DNA of 64,000 nt, taken from contig BTVX01000003.1 of NCBI GenBank assembly GCA_045862995.1, positions 131,145 to 195,144 of the forward strand. The letters run 5' to 3'. Below, piece by piece: positions 1-7,231 of the stretch; the first letter of the stretch is position 1; every line of letters begins with the position of its first letter. A program made the position numbers and the translations under genes. The DNA comes from UBA2387 sp019454665 (GTDB lineage Bacteria > Armatimonadota > Fimbriimonadia > Fimbriimonadales > Fimbriimonadaceae). The notes under the pieces are model-generated. The model was not told the origin of the DNA. It worked only from the letters and a program-made list of their open reading frames with translations, and did not search any database.

Positions 1-1142
1 GCGAGGAGCATCTGGCCTAGGTCAATGCCGATCACATCGGGCGACTGCCACTTGCGCGTTGGGTTGAAGCCCGTGGTGTACCCGTACCGACCGTAAGTCT
101 CCGGGTGCTTGGCTTTGATCGCTCGCGCGGCGGCTAGACTCTCCGCCGGTGTGAAGATGACGCTGGCGACGGCTGCGGCGGGCGCCAGCGTGCCGTCGTC
201 GGAGATCCAGCCGGGCGCGCCGAACGCGTTGTAGCCGTCCGGCCCGTCGCACGCCGAGAGGCCCCACACGTCGGGCCCGTAGGCGGCAAAGCCCTTGGGA
301 TTGTCCACACAGTACTGACGGTTGGCGAGCGTGGCGTTTCTGGCGCCCACCCAATAGTCGTAGCCGAGAGCGTCTCGGCGGCTGGAAAAGTCGTAGAACA
401 CGTGGGACATCTGGTGCAGGAACAACGGTCCGCCCACAAAGAGCTTGTGGCCCTTGTATTCGACTTCGGGGCGCTTCCAATCGGCCCAGCTCTTCTCGGG
501 GAACCGCTCGTTCGCTCCGAGGGCCAGAATATAGAGCAACATGAGTTCGTTGTAGCTGTCCCAGCGTGCCTTGATGAATCCTGTTTCGGGATGCCAACCC
601 ATCGTGAGGCTAAGCGAATCGGGTTTCGCCCCGCCATCGGTGAGCATCCACTCCCAGTCCACTTCGCGCAAGATCCGGTCGGATGCGCGCGTGATTTCGG
701 GGTCTTTGAAGTAGCGCTCGGCGACGAGCATGCCCGCCCACAGGATGCCCGAGTCGATCGTGGAGACTTCGCTCTTCCAAAGGCGGTTGCCGCTCTCCCA
801 GTCGACCCAGTGGAGGTACCAGCCCCGGCTGCGGATCGGGAAGTCGACGAGTGTTCTCATGGTCGCTCGCGCACGCTGAAGGGCTTTGTCGCGCTCGATC
901 CAACCGCGCTCGGCACCGATGGCCAGGGCCGAGAGGGCAAAGCCCGTGGCGGCGATGCTGGCGACGTGTTCGGTGCGGGGCAGGTCTTCCTTGTTGTTGG
1001 CTCGGTCGAGCGTGAGTCCGGTCTTGGGGTGGGACTGCTCCCAGAAGTACTTGACGGCCCGCTGGGAAAGATCGTCGAGGACCGGATCAAACGCGGCGAC
1101 CGGAGCGACCGAGACGGCGGCGCACAAGAGGAGCGAAATCAT
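1..1142 (-). CDS. Secreted glycoamylase-like protein (COG5368/PF10091 type), 3' end beyond the window
   Basis: The frame is open from an ATG at 1142 to the window edge, giving 380 codons with no stop, so the C-terminus is missing. The first 18 or so residues (MISLLLCAAVSVAPVAAF) form a signal peptide. They are followed by RAVKYFWEQSHPKTGLTLDR and ATGFALSALAIGAERGW, which are hallmarks of the glycoamylase-like (alpha/alpha toroid) family. Further on come a WY-rich core (ELMLLYILALG) and a late DVIGIDLGQMLLA stretch typical of this family near its C-terminus. The family is linked to beta-glucan or related oligosaccharide breakdown, but the substrate cannot be read here. It is the last gene of the LacI-lipoprotein-pseudopilin operon, about 67 bp after the pseudopilin stop, so sugar-responsive control is likely. 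Confidence 0.85.
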   Translation of the reverse strand, partial: MISLLLCAAVSVAPVAAFDPVLDDLSQRAVKYFWEQSHPKTGLTLDRANNKEDLPRTEHVASIAATGFALSALAIGAERGWIERDKALQRARATMRTLVDFPIRSRGWYLHWVDWESGNRLWKSEVSTIDSGILWAGMLVAERYFKDPEITRASDRILREVDWEWMLTDGGAKPDSLSLTMGWHPETGFIKARWDSYNELMLLYILALGANERFPEKSWADWKRPEVEYKGHKLFVGGPLFLHQMSHVFYDFSSRRDALGYDYWVGARNATLANRQYCVDNPKGFAAYGPDVWGLSACDGPDGYNAFGAPGWISDDGTLAPAAAVASVIFTPAESLAAARAIKAKHPETYGRYGYTTGFNPTRKWQSPDVIGIDLGQMLL

Positions 1143-1160
1143 AGGGACGCGGGAGGGTCG

Positions 1161-1188
1161 TGGGGGACCCGCGAGAGCGGGTCCCCCA
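1161..1188. terminator. Intercistronic GC hairpin after pseudopilin
   Basis: There is a perfect 12-bp stem (1161-1172 pairing with 1177-1188) with loop GAGA. It lies between the pseudopilin stop (1210) and the hydrolase start (1142). No U-tract follows on the minus strand, so it is more likely a partial terminator or mRNA-stabilising hairpin that sets the ratio of pseudopilin to hydrolase than a full terminator. A similar hairpin follows the pseudopilin at 56777-57709. Confidence 0.55.
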
Positions 1189-1209
1189 ACGTCAAGGCAA
1201 TGGGCTGGC

Positions 1210-2064
1210 TTACTGAGCCGCCCGGTAGGACTGGCAGAAGGTGTCGAGCCACTCGAGGCCGGCGGCGAAGTAGCCGTTCGGCAGCATGCTCGGAACGTAG
1301 CCCCAGTTGTTGAGCTCGTTCGCTCCACCGGCGCACGTGCGACCAAGGTCGATGCGCTGCGCGTGGCCGTCGAAGAACGTCGAGACCATGGCCTTGTGGC
1401 CCCACTTGCCGCCGCCGTAGTTGGGCGCGGCGCCGGGCCAGACGCGGGGAACGTTCGGACCCCACCAGGTCTCGCCATCGACGCAGTGGCCGTAAGTGGC
1501 GCTGGCCGCGCTGCCGTTGCAGTACGGGATGCAGACGCCGTAGTCCACCCAGACGGATGTGGTCTCGGTGATCTGCATGACCTTTGCAGGCTCGTCGACT
1601 TGGCTGACGCTGATGCCGTTGCCGCCCCAGTCGCCGGAGAGCCAGAACGTGTTGTTCATGGAGTAACCGCGGCGGAACACGGGGTCGGCCGGAACGAAGT
1701 TGTCGGCCAGCGAGATGTACGGGTCGGACACGTCGTCGACGAACTTCGAAGCCGGGTTGGTCGAGTCGGTGTAGATGTCGGTGCTCTTCGCATAGGGGTG
1801 CGTCGAGTGCTTCCAGGAATACAGCGCGCGTCCGGGTGCCGTGGTCACGGCCACCTGATAGCGGCGATTCGGGAAGCGGTCGTCGTTATCGGCCGTGTAC
1901 ATCATGAGTGCCGTGCCGATCTGTTTCAGGTTGGAGATGGAGGTCGTGTTCTTCGCCGCTTGCTTCGCTTGCGCGTACACCGGGAAGAGCATGGCCGCCA
2001 GGATGGCGATGATCGCGATAACGACCAGGAGTTCAATGAGCGTAAATGCCCGAGTCTTGTTCAT
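1210..2064 (-). CDS. Type II secretion/pilin-like protein with prepilin N-terminus (DGH-type C-terminus)
   Basis: The 284-residue protein starts MNKTRAFTLIELLVV and continues with a single hydrophobic helix ending at FPVYAQAK. This is a class III prepilin leader with the conserved Glu at +5 after the cleavage site. The ATG at 2064 is preceded by GAGGT at good spacing, and longer in-frame starts add only a few residues. The large globular part ends with TFFDGHAQRIDL, the DGH motif seen in DUF1559-like 'prepilin-type processing-associated' proteins. Such proteins are exported and N-terminally methylated by a prepilin peptidase. Their specific roles are mostly unknown. The gene sits between a small lipoprotein gene and the glycoamylase-like gene in a LacI operon, which points to a role at the cell surface during sugar use. 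Confidence 0.85.
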   Translation of the reverse strand: MNKTRAFTLIELLVVIAIIAILAAMLFPVYAQAKQAAKNTTSISNLKQIGTALMMYTADNDDRFPNRRYQVAVTTAPGRALYSWKHSTHPYAKSTDIYTDSTNPASKFVDDVSDPYISLADNFVPADPVFRRGYSMNNTFWLSGDWGGNGISVSQVDEPAKVMQITETTSVWVDYGVCIPYCNGSAASATYGHCVDGETWWGPNVPRVWPGAAPNYGGGKWGHKAMVSTFFDGHAQRIDLGRTCAGGANELNNWGYVPSMLPNGYFAAGLEWLDTFCQSYRAAQ

Positions 2065-2117
2065 GGGTTTGGACCTCATCGTCACGAGTGCGATGTTCTG
2101 TTCGGTAGAAATCGTTG

Positions 2118-2429
2118 TCATTGGCCTTGGGGCTGGCTGATCATCGGGCCGCCCCGGGGGGTCGGGTTCTTCATGTAGTCCCACTGGGTCTTGGCGACGG
2201 TCTCGTCGCCACCCCAGGCGTCGATGAACTTCTTGCGGTCGTCGGGAGTCAGCTTCTCCCAGTCGCCTTCGACCTTGTCGAAGATGGCCCGCATTTCGAA
2301 GGCGCCGGCCGTGGCCTTCTCCAAGTGCTGTTCGTCGAGTTTGGGTGTGCCCGAATCGCACCCGGCGAGCGCGATGCCCGCCACGGCGAGAGCGGCACAG
2401 GCGATCCGGAAAGGTGTGGACTGGTTCAT
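2118..2429 (-). CDS. Small lipoprotein in LacI operon
   Basis: The 103-residue protein has a classical lipoprotein signal, with a hydrophobic stretch ending in the lipobox LAGC (Cys at about residue 24). The mature part is short, charged and mostly helical, with a Pro/Gly-rich tail (NPTPRGGPMISQPQGQ). I do not recognise a family. Its ATG overlaps the stop of the upstream LacI gene (ATGA, 2426-2429), so the two are translationally coupled, and the pseudopilin starts 53 bp downstream. Comparable small lipoproteins sit next to the pseudopilins at 56436-56708 and 62078-62278, suggesting a functional pair. The function itself is unknown. Confidence 0.8.
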   Translation of the reverse strand: MNQSTPFRIACAALAVAGIALAGCDSGTPKLDEQHLEKATAGAFEMRAIFDKVEGDWEKLTPDDRKKFIDAWGGDETVAKTQWDYMKNPTPRGGPMISQPQGQ

Positions 2430-3466
2430 AGGGCTATGGCGGATTCAACGAAGGGAATGCTCGACGCGCGGATATCGAGCGTCGGGGGGTAAACGAGGCC
2501 GGTGCGCTCCACGGGCTCGCGTCGAGCCAGCTTGGCCAGCAACCTGGCGGCATCGCGCGCCATCGCGGAGACCGGTTGGCGGACGCTGGTCAGCGGCGGA
2601 GTCACGCGTTCGCAAGCGTCCGAGCTGTCGAAGCCGACGAGGGACACGTCGCGGGGGACCGAGATGCCCCATTCGGCAAGCTTCTGCATCAACATGAACG
2701 CCACGTCGTCGGACCACACGAACAGCGCCGTGGGGCGTCGTTCGGCGCTCATCATGCGCTGAAGCGGTTCAGCGTCATAGGACGGACCAGGGACCGTGAC
2801 GACCCAATCTGGGTTGGGCGAGATTCCAGCCGTTTCCAGGGCGTCTCGGTAGCCGTTGAACCGATCGTTCGAGGCCACCGACCCGGCGGGGCCGACGATC
2901 ATTCCGATGTCCTTGTGTCCCAACGAAAGCAGGTGCTGCGTCGCGATGCGGCCACCGGCGAAGTTGTCGCAGTCCACAAAGGGAACGTCGGGATCGGGAG
3001 AGCGGGAGAAGAACAGCACGCACGGAAACGAGCGGCGGAGGATCGCGCGGAGTGCGGGATCGTCTCCATCGCGCAACATCAGCACGCCGTCGACTCGCCC
3101 GTCCGTAAGCCGGTCGGCTTCCTCCTGCGCGTCCTGCACGGGCTTGGTGTGCAGCATCAAGTCCAGCCCTTGCTCGACGCATGCCTCGCACACGCCGCGC
3201 ATCGCCTCGGTGATGAACGTGGACGACGCCGTGAAGTGGTCGCTGTACTGGAAGACGACGGCGATCGAGTCGGCCCGCTTTTGGCTCATCATCCGCGCGA
3301 TGGCGGACGGGCGATAGTCGAGCGAAGCGGCAGCGGCGAGCACGCGTTGCTCGGTCTCTTCGCTGATCCGGGCTTCCTTCGTGCGGCCATTGATCACATA
3401 GCTGACGGTGACCTTGCCGACGCCGGCGAGCCTGGCGACATCTTCGATCGTGTGACGGCGCTTCAT
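2426..3466 (-). CDS. LacI-family transcriptional regulator
   Basis: The 346-residue protein starts at MKRRHTIEDVARLAGVGKVT, the DNA-binding helix-turn-helix of the LacI/GalR family. It continues into hinge residues (RPSAIARMMSQKR) and a periplasmic-binding-protein-like effector domain with the usual landmarks (VDGVLML, GGRIATQHLLSLGHK, ALFVWSDDVA, VSLVGFDS). An upstream in-frame ATG would add 17 unrelated residues, so ATG 3466 is preferred. It heads the operon with lipoprotein, pseudopilin and glycoamylase-like genes, and probably represses it until a sugar is bound. A strong minus-strand promoter lies just upstream. The effector cannot be predicted from sequence. Confidence 0.92.
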   Translation of the reverse strand: MKRRHTIEDVARLAGVGKVTVSYVINGRTKEARISEETEQRVLAAAASLDYRPSAIARMMSQKRADSIAVVFQYSDHFTASSTFITEAMRGVCEACVEQGLDLMLHTKPVQDAQEEADRLTDGRVDGVLMLRDGDDPALRAILRRSFPCVLFFSRSPDPDVPFVDCDNFAGGRIATQHLLSLGHKDIGMIVGPAGSVASNDRFNGYRDALETAGISPNPDWVVTVPGPSYDAEPLQRMMSAERRPTALFVWSDDVAFMLMQKLAEWGISVPRDVSLVGFDSSDACERVTPPLTSVRQPVSAMARDAARLLAKLARREPVERTGLVYPPTLDIRASSIPFVESAIAL

Positions 3467-3488
3467 TGCTGAACCGTTTCTGCAACCC

Positions 3489-3517
3489 ATTGTACAACGA
3501 CTTTTGCCGTTTGCCAA
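3489..3517 (-). promoter_or_regulatory. Sigma-70-type promoter of the LacI operon
   Basis: On the minus strand a -35 box TTGGCA (3512-3517) and a -10 box TACAAT (3489-3494) are separated by 17 bp. Transcription would start near 3482, giving a leader of about 16 nt before ATG 3466. The -10 overlaps an 8-bp palindrome TTGTACAA. The spacer begins AACGGCAAAAG, nearly the same as in the promoter of the second LacI gene at 60924-60952. Confidence 0.65.
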
Positions 3518-3643
3518 CCCCTTTCTGAAGAATTTCGCATGGGCTCACCCGGGACGCGCGATGGGGGAGCGGGTATCCTAACGTCCGGTTTCTCGTGGGA
3601 GGCTGGGTTTGCCCCGGCCGCCATACGACCACAGGAGACGACC

Positions 3644-4357
3644 ATGCGAAAGAACATCAAGAAAGAGCGGCACTCGCCGCGATTCGTCACGCTGACCGCC
3701 AAGGTCGAGAAAGACAAGCTCCACGGAGTCGACGAGGCCATCGACCTCGTCAAGCAGACCGCCACCGCCAAGTTCGTCGAAAGCGTCGACATGGCCGTTC
3801 GGCTCGGGATCGATCCCCGCAAGGGCGACCAGAACGTGCGCGGCATCACCAACCTTCCCCACGGCACCGGCAAGACCAAGAAGGTCGCCGTGCTCGCCAA
3901 GGGCGATCTGGCCGCAGCAGCCGAAGGCGCGGGTGCCGACAAGGTGGGCGCCGAAGAGCTGATCACCGAAATCCAGAACGGCTGGCGCGACTTCGACGTG
4001 CTGCTCGCCACGACCGATATGGCCCCGCAACTCGGCAAGATCGGCCGCGCGCTCGGCCCCCGAACGCCGAACAAGCGCAACGGAACGGTTACGGACGACA
4101 TCGCCACCGCTGTCAAGGAAATCAAGGGTGCGAGCCGCGTCGAGTACCGCGCGGACAAGGAAGGCGTCGTCCACCTCGGCATCGGCAAGGTGAACTTTTC
4201 CAACGAGCAGATCCGCGAGAACATGCACGCCGCGATGGACGCGTTGGTCAAGGCCAAGCCGTCTTCGGCCAAGGGCCGCTACGTGCAGTCGGTGACGCTG
4301 AGCAGCACGATGGGCCCCGGCATCAAGCTGGACCCCGTCGAAGCCGCCAAGGTCTGA
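3644..4357 (+). CDS. rplA: 50S ribosomal protein L1 (divergent signature)
   Basis: The 237-residue product matches L1 along its length: ATAKFVESVDMAVRLGID, DQNVRGITNLPHGTGK and KGRYVQSVTLSSTMGPG are all family landmarks. The start is ATG 3644 with AGGAGA at 3632-3637; a longer open frame upstream lacks such a site. L1 binds 23S rRNA at the L1 stalk and usually represses its own operon. Two things are odd. The conserved rRNA-contact motif LGPRGLMPNPK-GTVT appears here as LGPRTPNKRNGTVT (residues 137-150), two residues shorter. The gene also stands alone, with no rplK, rplJ or rplL next to it. It could be the only L1 or a second, diverged copy. Confidence 0.92.
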   Translation: MRKNIKKERHSPRFVTLTAKVEKDKLHGVDEAIDLVKQTATAKFVESVDMAVRLGIDPRKGDQNVRGITNLPHGTGKTKKVAVLAKGDLAAAAEGAGADKVGAEELITEIQNGWRDFDVLLATTDMAPQLGKIGRALGPRTPNKRNGTVTDDIATAVKEIKGASRVEYRADKEGVVHLGIGKVNFSNEQIRENMHAAMDALVKAKPSSAKGRYVQSVTLSSTMGPGIKLDPVEAAKV

Positions 4358-4368
4358 GCCCCGCCCGG

Positions 4369-4944
4369 CTAATCCACGTCCAACGCCAGTTGGCTGAAGT
4401 CCTGGCCGCCCTCCACTTCGGGGAGTTCGGCCAGATTGTCCAGGCTGAACTGGTGCAGGAACTGCTGGGTCGTCCCGTAAAGCAACGGACGGCCCGGCGT
4501 GTCTTTCCGCCCGACTTCCTTGATCAGGCCCCGTTCGACCAGCGCCCTCACGCCGTAGTCGCTCTGCACGCCGCGAATGCGCTCGATGTCCGCCTGAGCC
4601 ACCGGCTGGCGGTAGGCCACGATGGCCAGCACCTCCATCAGGCTGCGCGAGAGCCGGGTGCGCTGGGGCTTGAGGAAGTGGTCAATCAGTTCGTCGAACT
4701 CGGGGCGGGTGCACATCTGGTAGCCCCCCGCGATCCGGATCACGCGGACGGCGGACCCCGTGTCGAACCTCGCGTTGAGCAGTTCGATGCCCTCTTCGGC
4801 GACGCCCTCTGGGACTCGGAGCATCTGGGCCAACAGGGGCAGGCTCACGGGCGCCTCGGCGACGAACAGAATCGCCTCGATGCGCGAGACGAGATCGGGC
4901 TCGGCGCGAACCAAGGGCGCTTCGATCTCCGGAGCCGTGGACAT
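4369..4944 (-). CDS. scpB: Segregation and condensation protein B
   Basis: The 191-residue protein carries the ScpB pattern of two winged-helix domains: RIEAILFVAEAPVSLPLLAQ near the N-terminus, and SLMEVLAIVAYRQPVAQADI followed by RGVQSDYGVRALVERGLIKE in the second half, then the LLYGTTQQFLHQF strand. ScpB works with ScpA and SMC as the kleisin-associated subunit in chromosome condensation. It is convergent with rplA (11 bp between stops). scpA is not in the window, although scpA and scpB are often adjacent in other bacteria. Confidence 0.93.
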   Translation of the reverse strand: MSTAPEIEAPLVRAEPDLVSRIEAILFVAEAPVSLPLLAQMLRVPEGVAEEGIELLNARFDTGSAVRVIRIAGGYQMCTRPEFDELIDHFLKPQRTRLSRSLMEVLAIVAYRQPVAQADIERIRGVQSDYGVRALVERGLIKEVGRKDTPGRPLLYGTTQQFLHQFSLDNLAELPEVEGGQDFSQLALDVD

Positions 4945-4980
4945 GCTGATGCTAAAGACGGCTCAACCGCCCCGGCAGCC

Positions 4981-5442
4981 TCAGCAACCGTCGGGCGGGG
5001 GAGGGGGCGGGTTGCCCGTGTTGGTCACGAACACCGAGGCGGGCAGGTTCGTCGTCACGTCGGCAGCCACCGTGGGCAACGGCGCTTCGCAAAGCGCGAT
5101 CAGCGGCGAATAGGATTTGCCTTGGTACTTGAACTGCCGATAGTACGTGCGTGAGCCCGCCGGCGGCTCGACGGAGAACTTGGTCGCCGACGTGGTGGTG
5201 GGGACGCGGAAGTTGCCTGCGGCATCGGTGGTGGCTTGGCCGACCATCGTGCCGACGGGGTCGTAAAGGCGGACGATGATGCCCGCCGCTCCGCCGCCGG
5301 TGCGGTCGTCCAGCACTCGGCCCGCGACCGCCGTGCCCGTCGGCGTTCCGCCGGTCCCGCCTCCGCCACCGCCTCCGCCCCCGCAACCGAACAGGAGGCA
5401 GAGCGCGACGACGAATGCGGCGATGGGTTTGAGAACGGCCAT
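4981..5442 (-). CDS. Lipoprotein with carboxypeptidase-regulatory-like (Ig-fold) domain
   Basis: The 153-residue protein begins MAVLKPIAAFVVALCLLFGC, a lipoprotein signal with lipobox LFGC. It is followed by a run of nine glycines and a TGGTPTGT linker, which would hold the domain away from the membrane. Residues from about 40 (VAGRVLDDRTGGGAAGIIVRL and then TTDAAGNFRVP) match the CarboxypepD_reg beta-sandwich repeat often found in surface proteins. The tail is PPPPPPDGC. An ATG farther upstream would add residues with no signal-like character, so ATG 5442 is used. It is a cell-surface protein of unknown role, 36 bp upstream of scpB on the same strand. Confidence 0.75.
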   Translation of the reverse strand: MAVLKPIAAFVVALCLLFGCGGGGGGGGGTGGTPTGTAVAGRVLDDRTGGGAAGIIVRLYDPVGTMVGQATTDAAGNFRVPTTTSATKFSVEPPAGSRTYYRQFKYQGKSYSPLIALCEAPLPTVAADVTTNLPASVFVTNTGNPPPPPPDGC

Positions 5443-5634
5443 GGTGCGGGTCGGGGTTATTGTACCGACACGGGTCTGACGTCGCGCCCGGCGGAGGGTT
5501 ACTCGGGGAGCCCGGGCACGAAGCCGCCACGAAAGCCGCAAGAACCTGGTAGAGCAACGGGCGACGCGGGACCGATGATTCTACTGTCCCGTCCTGGCAA
5601 TCCCACCTGCCAAGGCGCGGAGGAATCGGGCCCA

Positions 5635-6492
5635 ATGTTTCTCATCATCGGTTTCGTGATCGTCTTCGGCGCCGTTATCGGCGGCTACGTCATGCACCAT
5701 GGCGAGATCGGCGTGCTGATCCAGATCAGCGAGTTCATCATCATCGGCGGCGCGGGCCTCGGCGCGTTTATCGCGGCGAACGGCATGAAGAACTTCTCCG
5801 CCGCCATCAAGAGCACGCTTGGCGTCCTCAAGCCCGACCCCTACACGAAGCAGCTCTACTTGGACACGCTGAAGATGATGTTCCAACTCTTCAACATCGC
5901 CCGCAAAGAAGGGCTGCTGGGCCTGGAAAAGCACGTCGAGAAGCCCGAGGAGAGCGACGTGATGAAGAACTACCCCGGCTTCCTGAACAACCACCACGCC
6001 GTGGCTTTCTTCTGCGACACGATGAAGGTCATCCTCACCGGCGCGGTCGGGCCGCACGATCTGTCCGAGATGATGGAGATTGACCTGGAGACCGCCCACA
6101 AGGAGGCCCACACCCCCATTCACGCCGTCCAGACCGTGGGCGACGCGATGCCGGGCTTCGGCATCGTCGCCGCCGTTTTGGGCGTCATCATCACGATGGG
6201 CAAAATCGGCGGCGATGCGGCGGTCATCGGCAAGTCGGTCGCGGCCGCCCTGGTCGGAACGTTCATCGGCATCTTGCTCGCCTACGGCGTGTTCGGTCCG
6301 CTGGCTCGGGCCATGGAGTTGCGGCTGGACAAGGAGCACGCCTACATGAACGCCCTGCGTTACGCCCTGTTCTCGTTCGCGCGCGGCGAATCGCCGATCA
6401 CGTGCATCGAGTTCGCCCGCCGCAACGTGGAACCCGACTCCCGCCCCGGCTTCGCCGAGATGGAGACTTACGTCAAAGAGAAGGCGGCGTAA
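5635..6492 (+). CDS. motA: Flagellar motor stator protein MotA
   Basis: The 285-residue protein has four membrane segments and the MotA landmarks: the N-terminal MFLIIGFVIVFGAVIGGYV helix, cytoplasmic NIARKEGLLGLEKHV (the charged loop that contacts the rotor), MPGFGIVAAVLGVIITMG (conserved prolines and proton-channel helix), and AAALVGTFIGILLAYGVFGPL. ATG 5635 follows GGAGGA at 5619-5624. MotA forms the proton-conducting stator with MotB, but no motB follows; the next gene is a convergent VapC-like gene. The flagellar motor genes must therefore be scattered, or this stator serves another rotary or secretion system. Confidence 0.92.
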   Translation: MFLIIGFVIVFGAVIGGYVMHHGEIGVLIQISEFIIIGGAGLGAFIAANGMKNFSAAIKSTLGVLKPDPYTKQLYLDTLKMMFQLFNIARKEGLLGLEKHVEKPEESDVMKNYPGFLNNHHAVAFFCDTMKVILTGAVGPHDLSEMMEIDLETAHKEAHTPIHAVQTVGDAMPGFGIVAAVLGVIITMGKIGGDAAVIGKSVAAALVGTFIGILLAYGVFGPLARAMELRLDKEHAYMNALRYALFSFARGESPITCIEFARRNVEPDSRPGFAEMETYVKEKAA

Positions 6493-6504
6493 GCGGTGGG
6501 GTTC

Positions 6505-6933
6505 TCACAGCACCAAGAGATTCTCAGGCTTGGCTGCGGGAACAGCTACGGTGGAGACGCGGGTGTCGAGCGTGACCAAGCAACCTCCCCGATTCACGGC
6601 CAGCGCCAACAGGTAAATGTCCGTCAGTTGCTTCGAGGTCACCAAACGACTGCGATCGAAATGCTTGGCGTCCAGCAGACTCAGATCGTCCGGCCAGAAC
6701 TGGTGGTGAGAACTTCCGCAAGCCTCGGACAATAGGATCACGGCCGCCTGGACGCTCAAGCCCTGCCGGTAGCCGCTGTGGGACACGATCCGGATGAAGC
6801 CGTTCTGCGTGGTTGGGCAGGAGGCCCAACTCGGAGTCGCTAGGCCACGCAACCACGACATCGCCTTCCCGTGATGCACATGCTCCGAATCCAGGAGTGC
6901 GAGGAGCACGTTGACGTCCAGCAGAAACCTCAA
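6505..6933 (-). CDS. PIN-domain VapC-like toxin with altered catalytic residue
   Basis: The 142-residue PIN-domain protein resembles the VapC subgroup with an N-terminal LLDVNVLLALLD (Asp6), a middle CPxTxNGFxR motif, LTDIYLLALA (Asp105) and LVTLDTRV (Asp123). These acidic residues normally coordinate metal for RNA cleavage. Here the middle motif reads TTQNGFIR, with Gln43 (codon CAG) where this subgroup has Glu. Activity may therefore be lost or changed. The start is a TTG that overlaps the antitoxin stop (TTGA, 6930-6933) just after a GAGGAGGGG ribosome site, so translation is coupled to the antitoxin gene. Confidence 0.85.
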   Translation of the reverse strand: MRFLLDVNVLLALLDSEHVHHGKAMSWLRGLATPSWASCPTTQNGFIRIVSHSGYRQGLSVQAAVILLSEACGSSHHQFWPDDLSLLDAKHFDRSRLVTSKQLTDIYLLALAVNRGGCLVTLDTRVSTVAVPAAKPENLLVL

Positions 6934-7169
6934 ATCCCCTCCTCGGCTCGTATTCGGTCGATGAGTTCCTGAGTGATCACTACGCCTCGCGGGGGTAGCG
7001 GACGAAAGCCAATGTAGCCCTCGGGCGATGCGATCTCAGGTTGCTCGCGAGACAGTAGAGCCTTGCGAACCAATTCCGAAACGACCCGGCCCGCAGACTT
7101 TCGCTCCCGCTCGCCCAGCTCGCGAACGGCCGCAAGAACGTCCTCGTCAATGTCAAGCGTGGTGCGCAT
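6930..7169 (-). CDS. Ribbon-helix-helix antitoxin (VapB-like)
   Basis: The 79-residue protein starts MRTTLDIDEDVLAAVRELGE, the beta strand and first helix of a ribbon-helix-helix DNA-binding domain. KSAGRVVSELVRKALL is the second helix. The C-terminal part (GYIGFRPLPPRGVVITQELI) would wrap the PIN toxin. It lies directly upstream of the VapC-like gene with a 4-nt overlap, the standard order and coupling for VapBC modules. As with other modules, it probably represses its own promoter together with the toxin. Confidence 0.85.
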   Translation of the reverse strand: MRTTLDIDEDVLAAVRELGERERKSAGRVVSELVRKALLSREQPEIASPEGYIGFRPLPPRGVVITQELIDRIRAEEGI

Positions 7170-7231
7170 GCATATGATGCTACCGCATCATCTCATCGTG
7201 CTCATGGCCCATCCGCCGCTTTCTCCTCGGC

